Origin: Pelotomaculum thermopropionicum SI
Lineage (GTDB): Bacteria; Bacillota; Desulfotomaculia; Desulfotomaculales; Pelotomaculaceae
Length of the DNA: 64,000 bases
NCBI GenBank assembly: GCA_000010565.1
Contig: AP009389.1
Location: 1,302,001-1,366,000, forward strand
Direction of reading: 5' to 3'
Shown: positions 56,450-64,000 of the stretch, piece after piece
Layout of the letters: every line of letters begins with the position of its first letter
Position numbering within the stretch: position 1 is the stretch's first letter
Translations under genes and position numbers: made by a program
The notes under the pieces: model-generated
Databases searched by the model: none
What the model was told of the DNA's origin: nothing
Seen by the model: the letters and a program-made list of their open reading frames with translations, nothing else

Positions 56450-56851
56450 ATGGACAACGAACAATTCCAAAGGCTTGTGCTTGAACAGCTAAAAATGCTC
56501 ATAGATGGGCAAAAGGCCCTTGAGCAAGGGCAAAAAGCGCTTGCAGATAGGCAGAAGGCCCTTGAGCAAGGGCAAAAAGCGCTTGCAGATAGGCAGAAAG
56601 CCCTTGAGCAAGGGCAAAAAGCGCTTGCAGATGGGCAAAAGGCCCTTGAACAGAGGCAAATAGCTCTCGAAGAAGGCCAAAGAGCACTTGGAGAAAGCCT
56701 GAAAGCGCTTGAACAAGGCCAGAAAATACTTGAGCAGGGCCAGAAGGAAATAAGAAATGAACTGAAATTCATTTGGGAGGATATCAAAAAGATTGATAAA
56801 CGGCTTTCTGCTCAGGAAGAAGAATTAGTTATCCTGAAACGCCTGAAGTAA
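56450..56851 (+). CDS. Repetitive heptad coiled-coil protein
   Basis: The ~133-residue protein is an almost continuous coiled coil. It has about ten heptads of the type QKALEQG and QKALADR between residues 18 and 105, then a charged C-terminus (KFIWEDIKKIDKRLSAQEEELVILKRLK). No other domain is visible. ATG 56450 after GGGGGCAGG is chosen; ATG 56423/56429 are in frame. The DNA contains three 42-bp repeats, so length may vary between strains. Function unknown. Confidence 0.65.
   Translation: MDNEQFQRLVLEQLKMLIDGQKALEQGQKALADRQKALEQGQKALADRQKALEQGQKALADGQKALEQRQIALEEGQRALGESLKALEQGQKILEQGQKEIRNELKFIWEDIKKIDKRLSAQEEELVILKRLK
56508..56633 (+). repeat. Three tandem 42-bp coding repeats
   Basis: Copies at 56508-56549, 56550-56591 and 56592-56633 differ at only a few bases. 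A degenerate partial copy follows to about 56653. Each encodes two heptads. Repeats are in frame, so copy-number change keeps the reading frame. Confidence 0.9.
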
Positions 56852-56943
56852 ATCAGTAAATATGTTCATACCTGGTTTTACCGGTATTCGTTTAGCCGTA
56901 ATGTGCAAAAATATTTAAAAGCCACAAGAAGAAGGGGGTTATT

Positions 56944-57177
56944 ATGGACGGCAGCGATTCCTTTGTTCAGAGCCGGGTCCCGTGGAGCAGCGAGCCCAGC
57001 TTAAAGGAAATGGCCGATGAAGTGGGAATAGACTTTGACCGGCTAATTGAAGGAATTAAGGAAAACAAAAGCGATGCTGCCTTGGCAGAGGAATTCGACG
57101 TTCCGGAAAAACTGGTGTATCACCTGCGGGATCATTTTTATTCTCACGGCGTCCACTCTATTATGGGACAGGATTAA
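56944..57177 (+). CDS. Small helix-turn-helix-like protein of unknown function
   Basis: The 77-residue product has a probable helix-turn-helix (AALAEEFDVPEKLVYHLRDHFYSHG) after an acidic helix (LKEMADEVGIDFDRLIEGIKEN). This suggests nucleic-acid binding, but no family is identified. ATG follows AAGAAGGGGG. A terminator follows the stop. Confidence 0.7.
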   Translation: MDGSDSFVQSRVPWSSEPSLKEMADEVGIDFDRLIEGIKENKSDAALAEEFDVPEKLVYHLRDHFYSHGVHSIMGQD

Positions 57178-57182
57178 AGTTT

Positions 57183-57205
57183 GAGGCTAAAAGCCTCTTT
57201 TTTTA
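57183..57205 (+). terminator. Intrinsic terminator before guaB
   Basis: GAGGCT pairs with AGCCTC around a 3-base loop, followed by a T run. Confidence 0.85.
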
Positions 57206-57250
57206 GTATTTTTTTAAAAATTAGATTTCCGTGCGCCCCGGCAAGATATG

Positions 57251-57259
57251 TGCTATAAT
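57251..57259 (+). promoter_or_regulatory. Extended -10 promoter of guaB
   Basis: TGC-TATAAT (TATAAT at 57254-57259) lies 55 bases before guaB. The hexamer 17 bases upstream (GTGCGC) is not a -35. Confidence 0.55.
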
Positions 57260-57280
57260 AAAAAAATATAAATTTTATAA

Positions 57281-58780
<1,500 letters not shown>

Positions 58781-58797
58781 TAAAAACAAGAAAGACA

Positions 58798-58840
58798 AAA
58801 AAGCCTGCCGTGCATCAAGCATAGCAGGCTTTATTTGTCG
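58798..58840. terminator. Bidirectional terminator between guaB and acuA
   Basis: AAGCCTGC (58801-58808) pairs with GCAGGCTT (58824-58831). There are A residues on the left and TTATTTG on the right, so it can stop both the + strand guaB transcript and the - strand acuA transcript. Confidence 0.8.
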
Positions 58841-58859
58841 TTTTTATTATTTAAAAAGC

Positions 58860-59474
58860 TCAATTCTTTTCGAACAGCATGCTTTCAAAAAGTATTATAT
58901 CTTCCTTGCCGACGTTTCTGCCAGGCCGTGCCATCAGAACGTTTGCCGGGTGTTCTGTAACATCTGGATCATCGGTAGCCTGCTTGACCAGACCTACCGA
59001 CCCAAACAGCTTTGTCAGCATGGAACGGTATTCAAACATCTCCAACCCGGAGTTTTTCAGGTCCCAGTGCCAGCACAGCTCTATCGTAACTACAATATAG
59101 TTCTCCAGGGCTGGATTTGAAAATGCTTCTTTAAGCAGTGCCGCTCCAATCCCGTTATTGCGCCAGTCAGGGCTGATTTCAATACAGCCCAGTTCAAGAA
59201 CCCGGGGGTGCCTGCTCCACCTGCTGTATCCATCCGGATAGTGAAAAGTAATGTAGCCTATTATCTCGGAATTGCATCTGGCAATGTAAACCATACCTTC
59301 GGGCAGTTTCGATATCGATATAAGGGCTTCTTTTTGCCTGGCCGGCGGGCGGAAAGCATTTAGTCTTCCGTTCATGTAATAGCCTTCCAGTTCTTCAGCC
59401 TCCACCGGTCCTTCGATAAGCACTTCGTTCAGGTAATTTTTTAAAGGTGCTACCTGACAACAGGCAACGGCCAT
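58860..59474 (-). CDS. acuA: AcuA-type GNAT protein acetyltransferase
   Basis: AcuA acetylates and inactivates acetyl-CoA synthetase in Bacillus. The 204-residue product follows the Bacillus protein through most of its length: LIEGPVEAEELEGY, AFRPPARQKEAL, LPEGMVYIAR, IIGYITFHYPDGYSRWS, ELGCIEISPDWRNNGIGAAL (acetyl-CoA site), ENYIVVTIELCWHWDLK, and HPANVLMARPGRNV. The minus-strand ATG is preceded by GGAGGGGG. acuB and acuC are not next to it, so it stands alone here. Substrate inferred from family. Confidence 0.88.
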   Translation of the reverse strand: MAVACCQVAPLKNYLNEVLIEGPVEAEELEGYYMNGRLNAFRPPARQKEALISISKLPEGMVYIARCNSEIIGYITFHYPDGYSRWSRHPRVLELGCIEISPDWRNNGIGAALLKEAFSNPALENYIVVTIELCWHWDLKNSGLEMFEYRSMLTKLFGSVGLVKQATDDPDVTEHPANVLMARPGRNVGKEDIILFESMLFEKN

Positions 59475-59814
59475 ACCGGTTACCCCCTCCAGGCGGGTTG
59501 TTTTAACCGTTAAGGTTTAAATATCTACCGCTCGCCGTGCAAGTGAGCGGCACGACTTTCTTTATTCGGAAAGGAAAATTCCTCTCAAGCTTAAATATCG
59601 ACCGTTCGCCCCTGTTATTTTACCGCTCACAATAATTATATTGCAGCTAAAGGGCAATAATCAATATTAATTTTTGCTTGTCTAGGTTTTTGGAAAATAT
59701 AAAAAAAAATGTTGAAAAATAATGGAAATTATTTACTAATATGGATAAGGAAAAAAAAGGAATTTTATGTTACGGGAATGAATAGATAGAAGAGGCCTAA
59801 TCAATATTTCAAGG
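59475..59814. promoter_or_regulatory. Divergent regulatory region upstream of acuA with direct repeats
   Basis: Two 20-bp direct repeats lie at 59517-59536 and 59591-59610 (18 of 20 bases alike, core TTAAATATC-ACCG-TCGCC). A CCGCTC/GAGCGG inverted pair is at 59528-59533 and 59545-59550, and a further CCGCTC copy lies near 59624. They are upstream of acuA and could bind a regulator. The right half is AT-rich and probably serves the + strand gene at 59815. No gene is seen. Confidence 0.55.
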
Positions 59815-61215
59815 ATGGTGAACTGCAAAAAAATGAGCGGGAAATTAAATTCCCTTACCGATGTCTTAAAAAAAACATTGTTTTTTTTCGAGGCCCTTTC
59901 AGTATCCGAGTTGGCTCCCCATGTCCAGAGAAAGATGCTTAAGGACTATACCTTGCCGCAGGTGGAAGAAAAGATAAGGCTATGCCTCAGCCAAAACGGG
60001 TGCTTTTATAAAGAGAAGGACAACTGGCGCTTAAATCTGGAGGGAAATAAAGAAAACGACCAGTTTTATTCCCTTCTCCTTAAAAAAGGACAGCCCCTTA
60101 ACTTGCGCGAAGTTTTAAAAAATATGAACTCAAAGAAAAAAAAGGTCAAAAAACTTCTCTCCGAGGAGGCCAGCCTCATTTCGGACGGCAGGTTTATTCA
60201 ACTGGACAGCGGTTACTGGGGCCTTACTGAGTGGGAAGTTGAAACAAGCCATTACTCGCTTAAAAACCTGATTATTAAAGCCCTTAAAATGTACCCGGGC
60301 GGCCTTTCCGTCCAACAACTTCATCAACTGATTAATTCCTGGAGGAAAACCGATGTAAAAACGCTGGAAGGGGTTTTGAAAAAATTTCCTTACTTCGAAA
60401 TGGCAGGGGAGGGAGTATGGAGCTACAATCCTGCCGTAAGGGTTGCATATGAAGGTCTTCTGAAAAGGTTCATGGCGGTGATCAACAGGCAAAAGATCCG
60501 CTGGCACCGTGATAGAGCATGCTGGAAAAGCAAGATAGAGGCTTTGCAAAGAAATTTACAGGAAGCGGTAGCCGGTCAAAAGGAAGCTGCTGCCGCACTG
60601 GCCGAAAAAGTGGAGATGGCTGGCCAGCATGAATACCTGATGACCCAGATGGCAGAAAAGGACCTGCTTTTGGCTTTAAGAAAGAGGGAGATAATCAGAT
60701 ACAGGGAACACCTGAACAAGCTTGAGGCTAAGGCAAATAGCATTCTGTACCAGTGCCGCCTCTGGGTAAAGCGGGCAAGGGAAGCCCAGGAGGAAATAGC
60801 GCGGCTTAAAGATTTGCTGGGGAAGAACCAGGCAAGCCTGGAAAGTCTATTTACAAAACTGCAGCAATATAAGGAAAAAGACCGGGAAAACAAAGCCCGG
60901 CTGGCGGAGCTCAAAGAACAGCACAGCATAAAAGTGGCCGAACTGCAAAATGAAATTGTCGAGCTCAAACAAAAAATGGAGAGGGAAAGGGCTGCTGCTG
61001 CGCTGGAGGAAAGGCGTCTGAAAGAAGAAATAGGCGCGCTCACCAACGAGTTGAAAAAGGCCTTGAAGGTAGAAGAAGAACAGCAGCGCTCTTATCTTAT
61101 GGCCCAGCAAGAGCTGGCCGCTGCCAGAGAAGAGCTGAGGAGCCTGGAAAAGCAGCTAAAAAACCCTTTTATACGAATTGTATTAAAACTGCGTTCAATT
61201 TTTGGTAAAATATAA
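59815..61215 (+). CDS. Protein with tandem winged-helix domains and a long coiled coil
   Basis: The 466-residue product starts with what look like three winged-helix (HARE/RpoE-delta-like) units. These are at about residues 20-75 (ending NWRLNL), about 85-145 (ending GYWGLTEW) and about 155-210 (GGLSVQQLHQLI...GVWSYNP). A continuous coiled coil runs from about 220 to 445, and the end is a basic amphipathic helix (NPFIRIVLKLRSIFGKI). No catalytic domain is visible. The start is uncertain: ATG 59815 abuts AAGG, and ATG 59833 is an alternative. I propose a DNA- or polymerase-binding scaffold as inference. Confidence 0.65.
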   Translation: MVNCKKMSGKLNSLTDVLKKTLFFFEALSVSELAPHVQRKMLKDYTLPQVEEKIRLCLSQNGCFYKEKDNWRLNLEGNKENDQFYSLLLKKGQPLNLREVLKNMNSKKKKVKKLLSEEASLISDGRFIQLDSGYWGLTEWEVETSHYSLKNLIIKALKMYPGGLSVQQLHQLINSWRKTDVKTLEGVLKKFPYFEMAGEGVWSYNPAVRVAYEGLLKRFMAVINRQKIRWHRDRACWKSKIEALQRNLQEAVAGQKEAAAALAEKVEMAGQHEYLMTQMAEKDLLLALRKREIIRYREHLNKLEAKANSILYQCRLWVKRAREAQEEIARLKDLLGKNQASLESLFTKLQQYKEKDRENKARLAELKEQHSIKVAELQNEIVELKQKMERERAAAALEERRLKEEIGALTNELKKALKVEEEQQRSYLMAQQELAAAREELRSLEKQLKNPFIRIVLKLRSIFGKI

Positions 61216-61237
61216 ACAAGCTTCCTAAATCGTCCTT

Positions 61238-61271
61238 AATGCCCGGAAAAGGGCATTTTTATTTTGGAAGA
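61238..61271 (+). terminator. Intrinsic terminator after the winged-helix/coiled-coil gene
   Basis: AATGCCC pairs with GGGCATT around a 6-base loop, followed by TTTTATTTT. Confidence 0.85.
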
Positions 61272-61429
61272 TTTGGCCGTTACCTCGTGTTTTAGAGCCA
61301 CAAGTAAGGGGCGGGTAACTCAATTAAAAAATATATAGTATAATCTGTTTAAAATATCTAGTATAATCTGTTTTTTCCGTGCTTTGTTCTTTTTTCTTCC
61401 CGGCGTCCAGCCGTTGAAAAGGTTTTTTT

Positions 61430-61888
61430 TCAGGTGAACTGATAAACTGGTGTACGGAAATTTTGATTAGGGCCGGGAAGGCCGTTTACCCTGATAAATC
61501 CTGCTTCTGCCGGTTTAAACCCGGCCTGCCAGCAAAGCTTTTTAACCTGGATAGCAGGGCTGGCAAAATGGTCAGGGAGCATTGTAAAAGCCGGCTTGTG
61601 CTCATAATGATGCTTAAACTGAAAAACGCCCGGGGCAACTTCTAAAAACCCGGAATTATCCGGCCAATTTGAGGGCTTCTGCGGTGCCGGCTTTTTCTGC
61701 GGGCTTACTTCTTTTGACGATTCCCCCGGACTGCTTGAGCAAAGGTTCTCTGATTGCCCTGCTGCGGAATCCTGAGTGCCTACCGCCCGGAGCTCACCAG
61801 ATGTGCTTTTTTCTCCTTCATCGGGGGACGTTGCCGGTAATTCCCGGTCAGGTGGCTGCCGGTGAATAAAATAATTCCTGTAAGTCAC
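61430..61888 (-). CDS. Pro/Ser-rich protein of unknown function, possibly spore-associated
   Basis: On the minus strand a 152-residue frame starts at GTG 61888, with GGAGGTG nine bases upstream. The frame continues to 61939 but that part has no SD. The first ~90 residues are polar, rich in Pro, Ser, Glu and Lys. The second half has FLEVAPGVFQFKHHYEHKPAFTMLPDHF and a Gly/Pro-rich end. No family is known to me. The gene is divergent from a Cys-rich coat-like gene. GCATAGTATA just before its SD resembles a mother-cell -10, but the -35 is poor. Two small + strand frames here (61463, 61669) are treated as shadows. Confidence 0.5.
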   Translation of the reverse strand: MTYRNYFIHRQPPDRELPATSPDEGEKSTSGELRAVGTQDSAAGQSENLCSSSPGESSKEVSPQKKPAPQKPSNWPDNSGFLEVAPGVFQFKHHYEHKPAFTMLPDHFASPAIQVKKLCWQAGFKPAEAGFIRVNGLPGPNQNFRTPVYQFT

Positions 61889-62066
61889 TGCCAGTATCAC
61901 CTCCTGAAGTATACTATGCAAAGCCTGCCGGTTAAGCAATCGGGCCGAAAAAATTTTTTAGAAGACTTACACTAATTTATATAATTTAACATAATTTGTA
62001 TAATGAAACGGTAATAACAGAAAGAACTGCTGTTATTAGCCAGATACAAATTAAGGAGGTAAACTT

Positions 62067-62645
62067 ATGGAAACCGAAAGCATTGCCTTTCCGAGGTTTG
62101 AGACCGTTTGCATTGAAGTTCCGAAGGTATACGACTTCTGCTTCCAGGCAGAGCACCGGGAGAACATCTGCACCCCGCTGAATGATTGCAACCCTCCGGA
62201 AGGAGCTACGGTGCGCTGCACCATTGACAGCACCAACTGCGCCGAAGTGAGCAGGACCACACCTAACAACCAGGGGCGGGCCAACGTAACTTTTGCCGTA
62301 ACGGTTTATTACACCCTGGAAGTGCTTGACTGCAGCAGCAATGTCGTGTGTACCTTCGCGAACCAGAGCTTCAGCTTTACCAAAACAGTTGTTCTCTGCG
62401 CCCCCGAGGGAACTTTCACGAACTGTGAAATTGTTAATGCCGCCTGCGGTCCCTGTCTGATTCTCGGCAATCAAATTTGCTGCACATTCGATCTCTGTAT
62501 TACCATTCAGTCCTTGGCAATTGTCAAGCTGCTAGTGCCGAGCTTTGGCTTCTGCACACCGGCGCTGTGCGAACAGGTCTCCCCGATCGGTCCGTTTGTA
62601 TGTCCGCCGCAACTGTTCCCGCCTCAATGCCCGCCGGCCGAATAA
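62067..62645 (+). CDS. Cysteine-rich protein, candidate spore coat or surface-layer component
   Basis: The 192-residue product has 19 cysteines, often in pairs (CGPC, ICC), and beta-rich strands (ANVTFAVTVYYTLEVLDC). It has a hydrophobic segment near 150-160 and a Pro/Cys tail (PFVCPPQLFPPQCPPAE). No signal peptide is visible. The middle resembles the SPOCS (DUF3794-type) domain of spore coat and morphogenesis proteins, though I cannot confirm it. ATG follows TTAAGGAGGT, a strong SD. Function as a disulfide-linked coat protein is inference. Confidence 0.65.
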   Translation: METESIAFPRFETVCIEVPKVYDFCFQAEHRENICTPLNDCNPPEGATVRCTIDSTNCAEVSRTTPNNQGRANVTFAVTVYYTLEVLDCSSNVVCTFANQSFSFTKTVVLCAPEGTFTNCEIVNAACGPCLILGNQICCTFDLCITIQSLAIVKLLVPSFGFCTPALCEQVSPIGPFVCPPQLFPPQCPPAE

Positions 62646-62713
62646 GTACGTGACCGGGGGTGGCGCCCGGCTGCCCCCTGTTAACCCTTCACCAGAATAT
62701 TTGAGGAGAAATC

Positions 62714-62971
62714 ATGCTGTCTTCGATATGCTATAAGATAACCGGCCTGAACAAAATCAGAGCAGGCAAGTTAAAAGATGTTATAATGTCCGTTGACGGC
62801 GTAAAGGAAGTCAATTTTTCAGCAGGTGAAAGAATTGTTGTAACCTATGATATTATGAAGGTTGCCGCAAACAAGATAACTGCATGCATTAAATCGCTGG
62901 GATTAAAAGTGTACCCGGAGCAGTTCGCGGCAGGCGCCGGACTGGTTGAAAAAAATCCTCACAGCGGATGA
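62714..62971 (+). CDS. HMA-like fold small protein lacking the metal CxxC
   Basis: The 85-residue product has the beta-alpha-beta-beta-alpha-beta pattern of heavy-metal-associated domains: YKITGLNKIRAGKLKDVIMSVDGVKEVNFSAGERIVVTYD, then NKITACIKSLGLKV. The usual GMxCxxC loop is replaced by GLNKIRA, so metal binding is unlikely by the standard route. ATG follows GAGGAG. A terminator follows. Role unknown. Confidence 0.7.
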   Translation: MLSSICYKITGLNKIRAGKLKDVIMSVDGVKEVNFSAGERIVVTYDIMKVAANKITACIKSLGLKVYPEQFAAGAGLVEKNPHSG

Positions 62972-63005
62972 AGGAACTGCTGAAAGCGGCAGTTGCTGCA
63001 TCAGC

Positions 63006-63037
63006 AAAAGGGCCTTTTTAAGGTCCTTTTTGTTTTA
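63006..63037 (+). terminator. Intrinsic terminator after the HMA-like gene
   Basis: AAAAGGGCC can pair with GGTCCTTTT (one G-U), followed by TGTTTTA. Confidence 0.7.
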
Positions 63038-63148
63038 CGGTGAAAAGAAATATATTACCATTAAACTTATATTTTAATTTTTTTTTAAAAAGATAATTTA
63101 AAAAAACCTTCTTTATAATTGCCGGCCTGTCCGGTTTACAGGAGCTTT

Positions 63149-63177
63149 TTGCACATTTGGGCCGGCAAGGATATAAT
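63149..63177 (+). promoter_or_regulatory. Promoter of the riboswitch/CAP-protein transcript
   Basis: TTGCAC (63149-63154) and TATAAT (63172-63177) are exactly 17 bases apart. The start would fall near 63184, at the 5' edge of the riboswitch. A 9-bp inverted repeat TTGCCGGCC/GGCCGGCAA (63119-63127 with 63160-63168) overlaps it. Confidence 0.7.
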
Positions 63178-63182
63178 TTTGC

Positions 63183-63331
63183 CTTAACAGGGGCAAAAAC
63201 AGCCGAATCCCGGAAAATTACCAACCGGGTACGGGGGAACCATTTTTTAGGGGTGAATCCCAACTCACATCTCACATCTCATAGGGTAGGATATCTTTTA
63301 CCGAACCCGTCAGCTAACCCCGGAGGCGAAA
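63183..63331 (+). promoter_or_regulatory. Cyclic di-AMP riboswitch (ydaO/yuaA type)
   Basis: The conserved ydaO strings appear in the correct order: AACAGGGGC and AGCCGAATCCCGG near the start, ACGGGGGAACCA (about 63231), AGGGGTGAATCCC (about 63249), TAGGGTAGGAT, then CCGAACCCGTCAGCTAACC (about 63302-63320). This class binds c-di-AMP and normally turns wall, osmotic and spore-germination genes off when the ligand is high. It sits between a promoter and a secreted CAP protein. I see no clear intrinsic terminator after it, so control may be at translation. Confidence 0.88.
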
Positions 63332-63349
63332 AAGAAAGGGGATGTGTTA

Positions 63350-63973
63350 ATGAGCACTAGAACCGCCCGTCTATTGCTAATGTTTGCTGCCTGCTTTTTG
63401 TTCATCATTGCCGCTGCGCCTGCGGCAGATGCCGCCACTCAGACGAACCCTTTGCAGTCATACTGGAACAGATACTATGGCGGCAAGGTGGTGAAACAGC
63501 GCGTAACAATACCTTCTCGTCCCGCGACTGTTCCTCCGCCTGTAAACCCGGTTCCTCCTGCGGACGCCGGCCAGCAGGATACTTCAAGGTTAAGCGTAGA
63601 TGAGAAGTTAATGTTCGACCTGGTCAACCAGGAAAGAGCAAAAAACGGCCTTGCAGGACTTGCGCTGGACATGCGCCTGGTGGAACTGGCCAGGCTGAAA
63701 AGCCAGGATATGTATCAAAACAGCTACTTCAGCCATACCTCTCCCACCTATGGCACTGCCTACGACATGGAGAGGAAGGCGGGCATAACGGCCAGGGTAA
63801 TGGGGGCGGAAAACATTGCCAAGGCTGCCACAACCCAGCGGGCACACGAACTTTTTATGAACAGTACAGGCCACAGGGCAAATATTTTAAATCCGCAGCA
63901 CGATACCATTGGCATTGGAATTTTTAAGACTCAAAACGGTGTGGTGGTAACTCAGTTGTTTACGGGCAATTAA
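63350..63973 (+). CDS. Secreted CAP/SCP-domain protein (YkwD-like)
   Basis: A signal peptide (residues 5-28, cut after AADA) is followed by a Pro-rich spacer and a CAP domain from about residue 85 to the end. Its hallmarks are MFDLVNQERAKNGLAGLALDMRLVELARLKSQDM, FSHTSPTYGTAYDM, GENIA and STGHRANILNPQHDTIGIG. Such YkwD-like proteins act at the cell surface or spore with unknown chemistry. ATG 63350 follows AAAGGGGATG; an in-frame GTG at 63344 is close by. Its c-di-AMP riboswitch ties it to wall or osmotic stress. Confidence 0.9.
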   Translation: MSTRTARLLLMFAACFLFIIAAAPAADAATQTNPLQSYWNRYYGGKVVKQRVTIPSRPATVPPPVNPVPPADAGQQDTSRLSVDEKLMFDLVNQERAKNGLAGLALDMRLVELARLKSQDMYQNSYFSHTSPTYGTAYDMERKAGITARVMGAENIAKAATTQRAHELFMNSTGHRANILNPQHDTIGIGIFKTQNGVVVTQLFTGN

Positions 63974-64000
63974 TTTAATTAATAGTATATAAAAAATATA

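Noticed and set aside
56508-56660. CRISPR-like array
   Set aside because: The 42-bp units are adjacent without spacers and lie in frame within a coiled-coil gene.
61463-61869. Two small + strand frames opposite the minus-strand Pro-rich gene
   Set aside because: The minus-strand frame is longer and has a strong SD at the right distance; the + frames have none.

Overview
The window reads as the chromosome of an endospore-forming Gram-positive bacterium (Bacillota, clostridial side). Gene order closely follows the nusA-infB, rpsO-pnp, spoVF-asd-dapG-dapA-rnjB-tepA-spoIIIE and cinA-recA-rny-ymdB-spoVS blocks known from Bacillus. Sporulation genes (dpaA/dpaB, spoIIIE, spoVS, a dacF-type carboxypeptidase, a ylmC/ymxH-type gene) are mixed with housekeeping genes. 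Medium-to-high GC codon use, a tRNA 2-selenouridine synthase, a late cobalamin pathway and an AcuA-type acetyltransferase suggest an anaerobic Peptococcaceae/Desulfotomaculum/Pelotomaculum-type organism. That placement is inference from synteny and style, not from a search. Nearly all genes are on the + strand; two are on the - strand near the right end. I see no transposase, phage, CRISPR array, tRNA or rRNA.

Layout. 1-3750: end of ispG, proS, and a UgtP/MGDG-synthase-like glycosyltransferase. 3801-12442: one long translation/RNA operon from a strong promoter (rimP, nusA, ylxR, ylxQ with an apparent frameshift, infB, rbfA, nrnA, truB, ribF). 12479-13096: a promoter and two small unknown genes. 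13183-20634: rpsO, pnp, a ylxY-type deacetylase, a dacF-type carboxypeptidase, an mlpA-type M16 peptidase, dut, a small membrane protein and a ylmC/ymxH-type PRC-barrel protein. 20799-22063: an SDH/ClpP-fold protease and a small unknown. 22517-34641: diaminopimelate, dipicolinate and spore genes (dapB, dpaA, dpaB, asd, dapG, dapA, rnjB, tepA, ylzJ), then uppP and spoIIIE. 34741-42555: mnmH, rodZ-like, rimO, pgsA, a membrane protein paired with a short FtsH-like protease, and cinA. 42794-47541: recA with a LexA box, a 6S-like structured RNA with its own promoter and terminator, rny, an unknown, ymdB, and spoVS behind a SigH-type promoter. 47636-51685: dipeptidase, PHP phosphoesterase, a dapL-like aminotransferase and two small proteins. 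51784-56129: cobalamin nucleotide-loop assembly genes (cobU, cbiB, cobS, cobD, cobC). 56450-64000: a repeat coiled-coil protein, guaB, acuA (-), a winged-helix/coiled-coil protein, two divergent coat-like candidates, an HMA-like protein, and a c-di-AMP (ydaO-type) riboswitch ahead of a secreted CAP-domain protein.

How the genes fit together. asd, dapG, dapA and dapB make tetrahydrodipicolinate's precursors, and dpaA/dpaB divert the pathway to spore dipicolinate. The dapL-like aminotransferase could close the route to diaminopimelate for the cell wall. rny, pnp, rnjB and ylxR put much of the RNA-decay and processing machinery in one window. The most notable items are the 6S-like RNA before rny, the probable CUG start of rny, the frameshift in ylxQ, the short FtsH-like protease with a dedicated membrane partner, and the c-di-AMP riboswitch upstream of the CAP protein.
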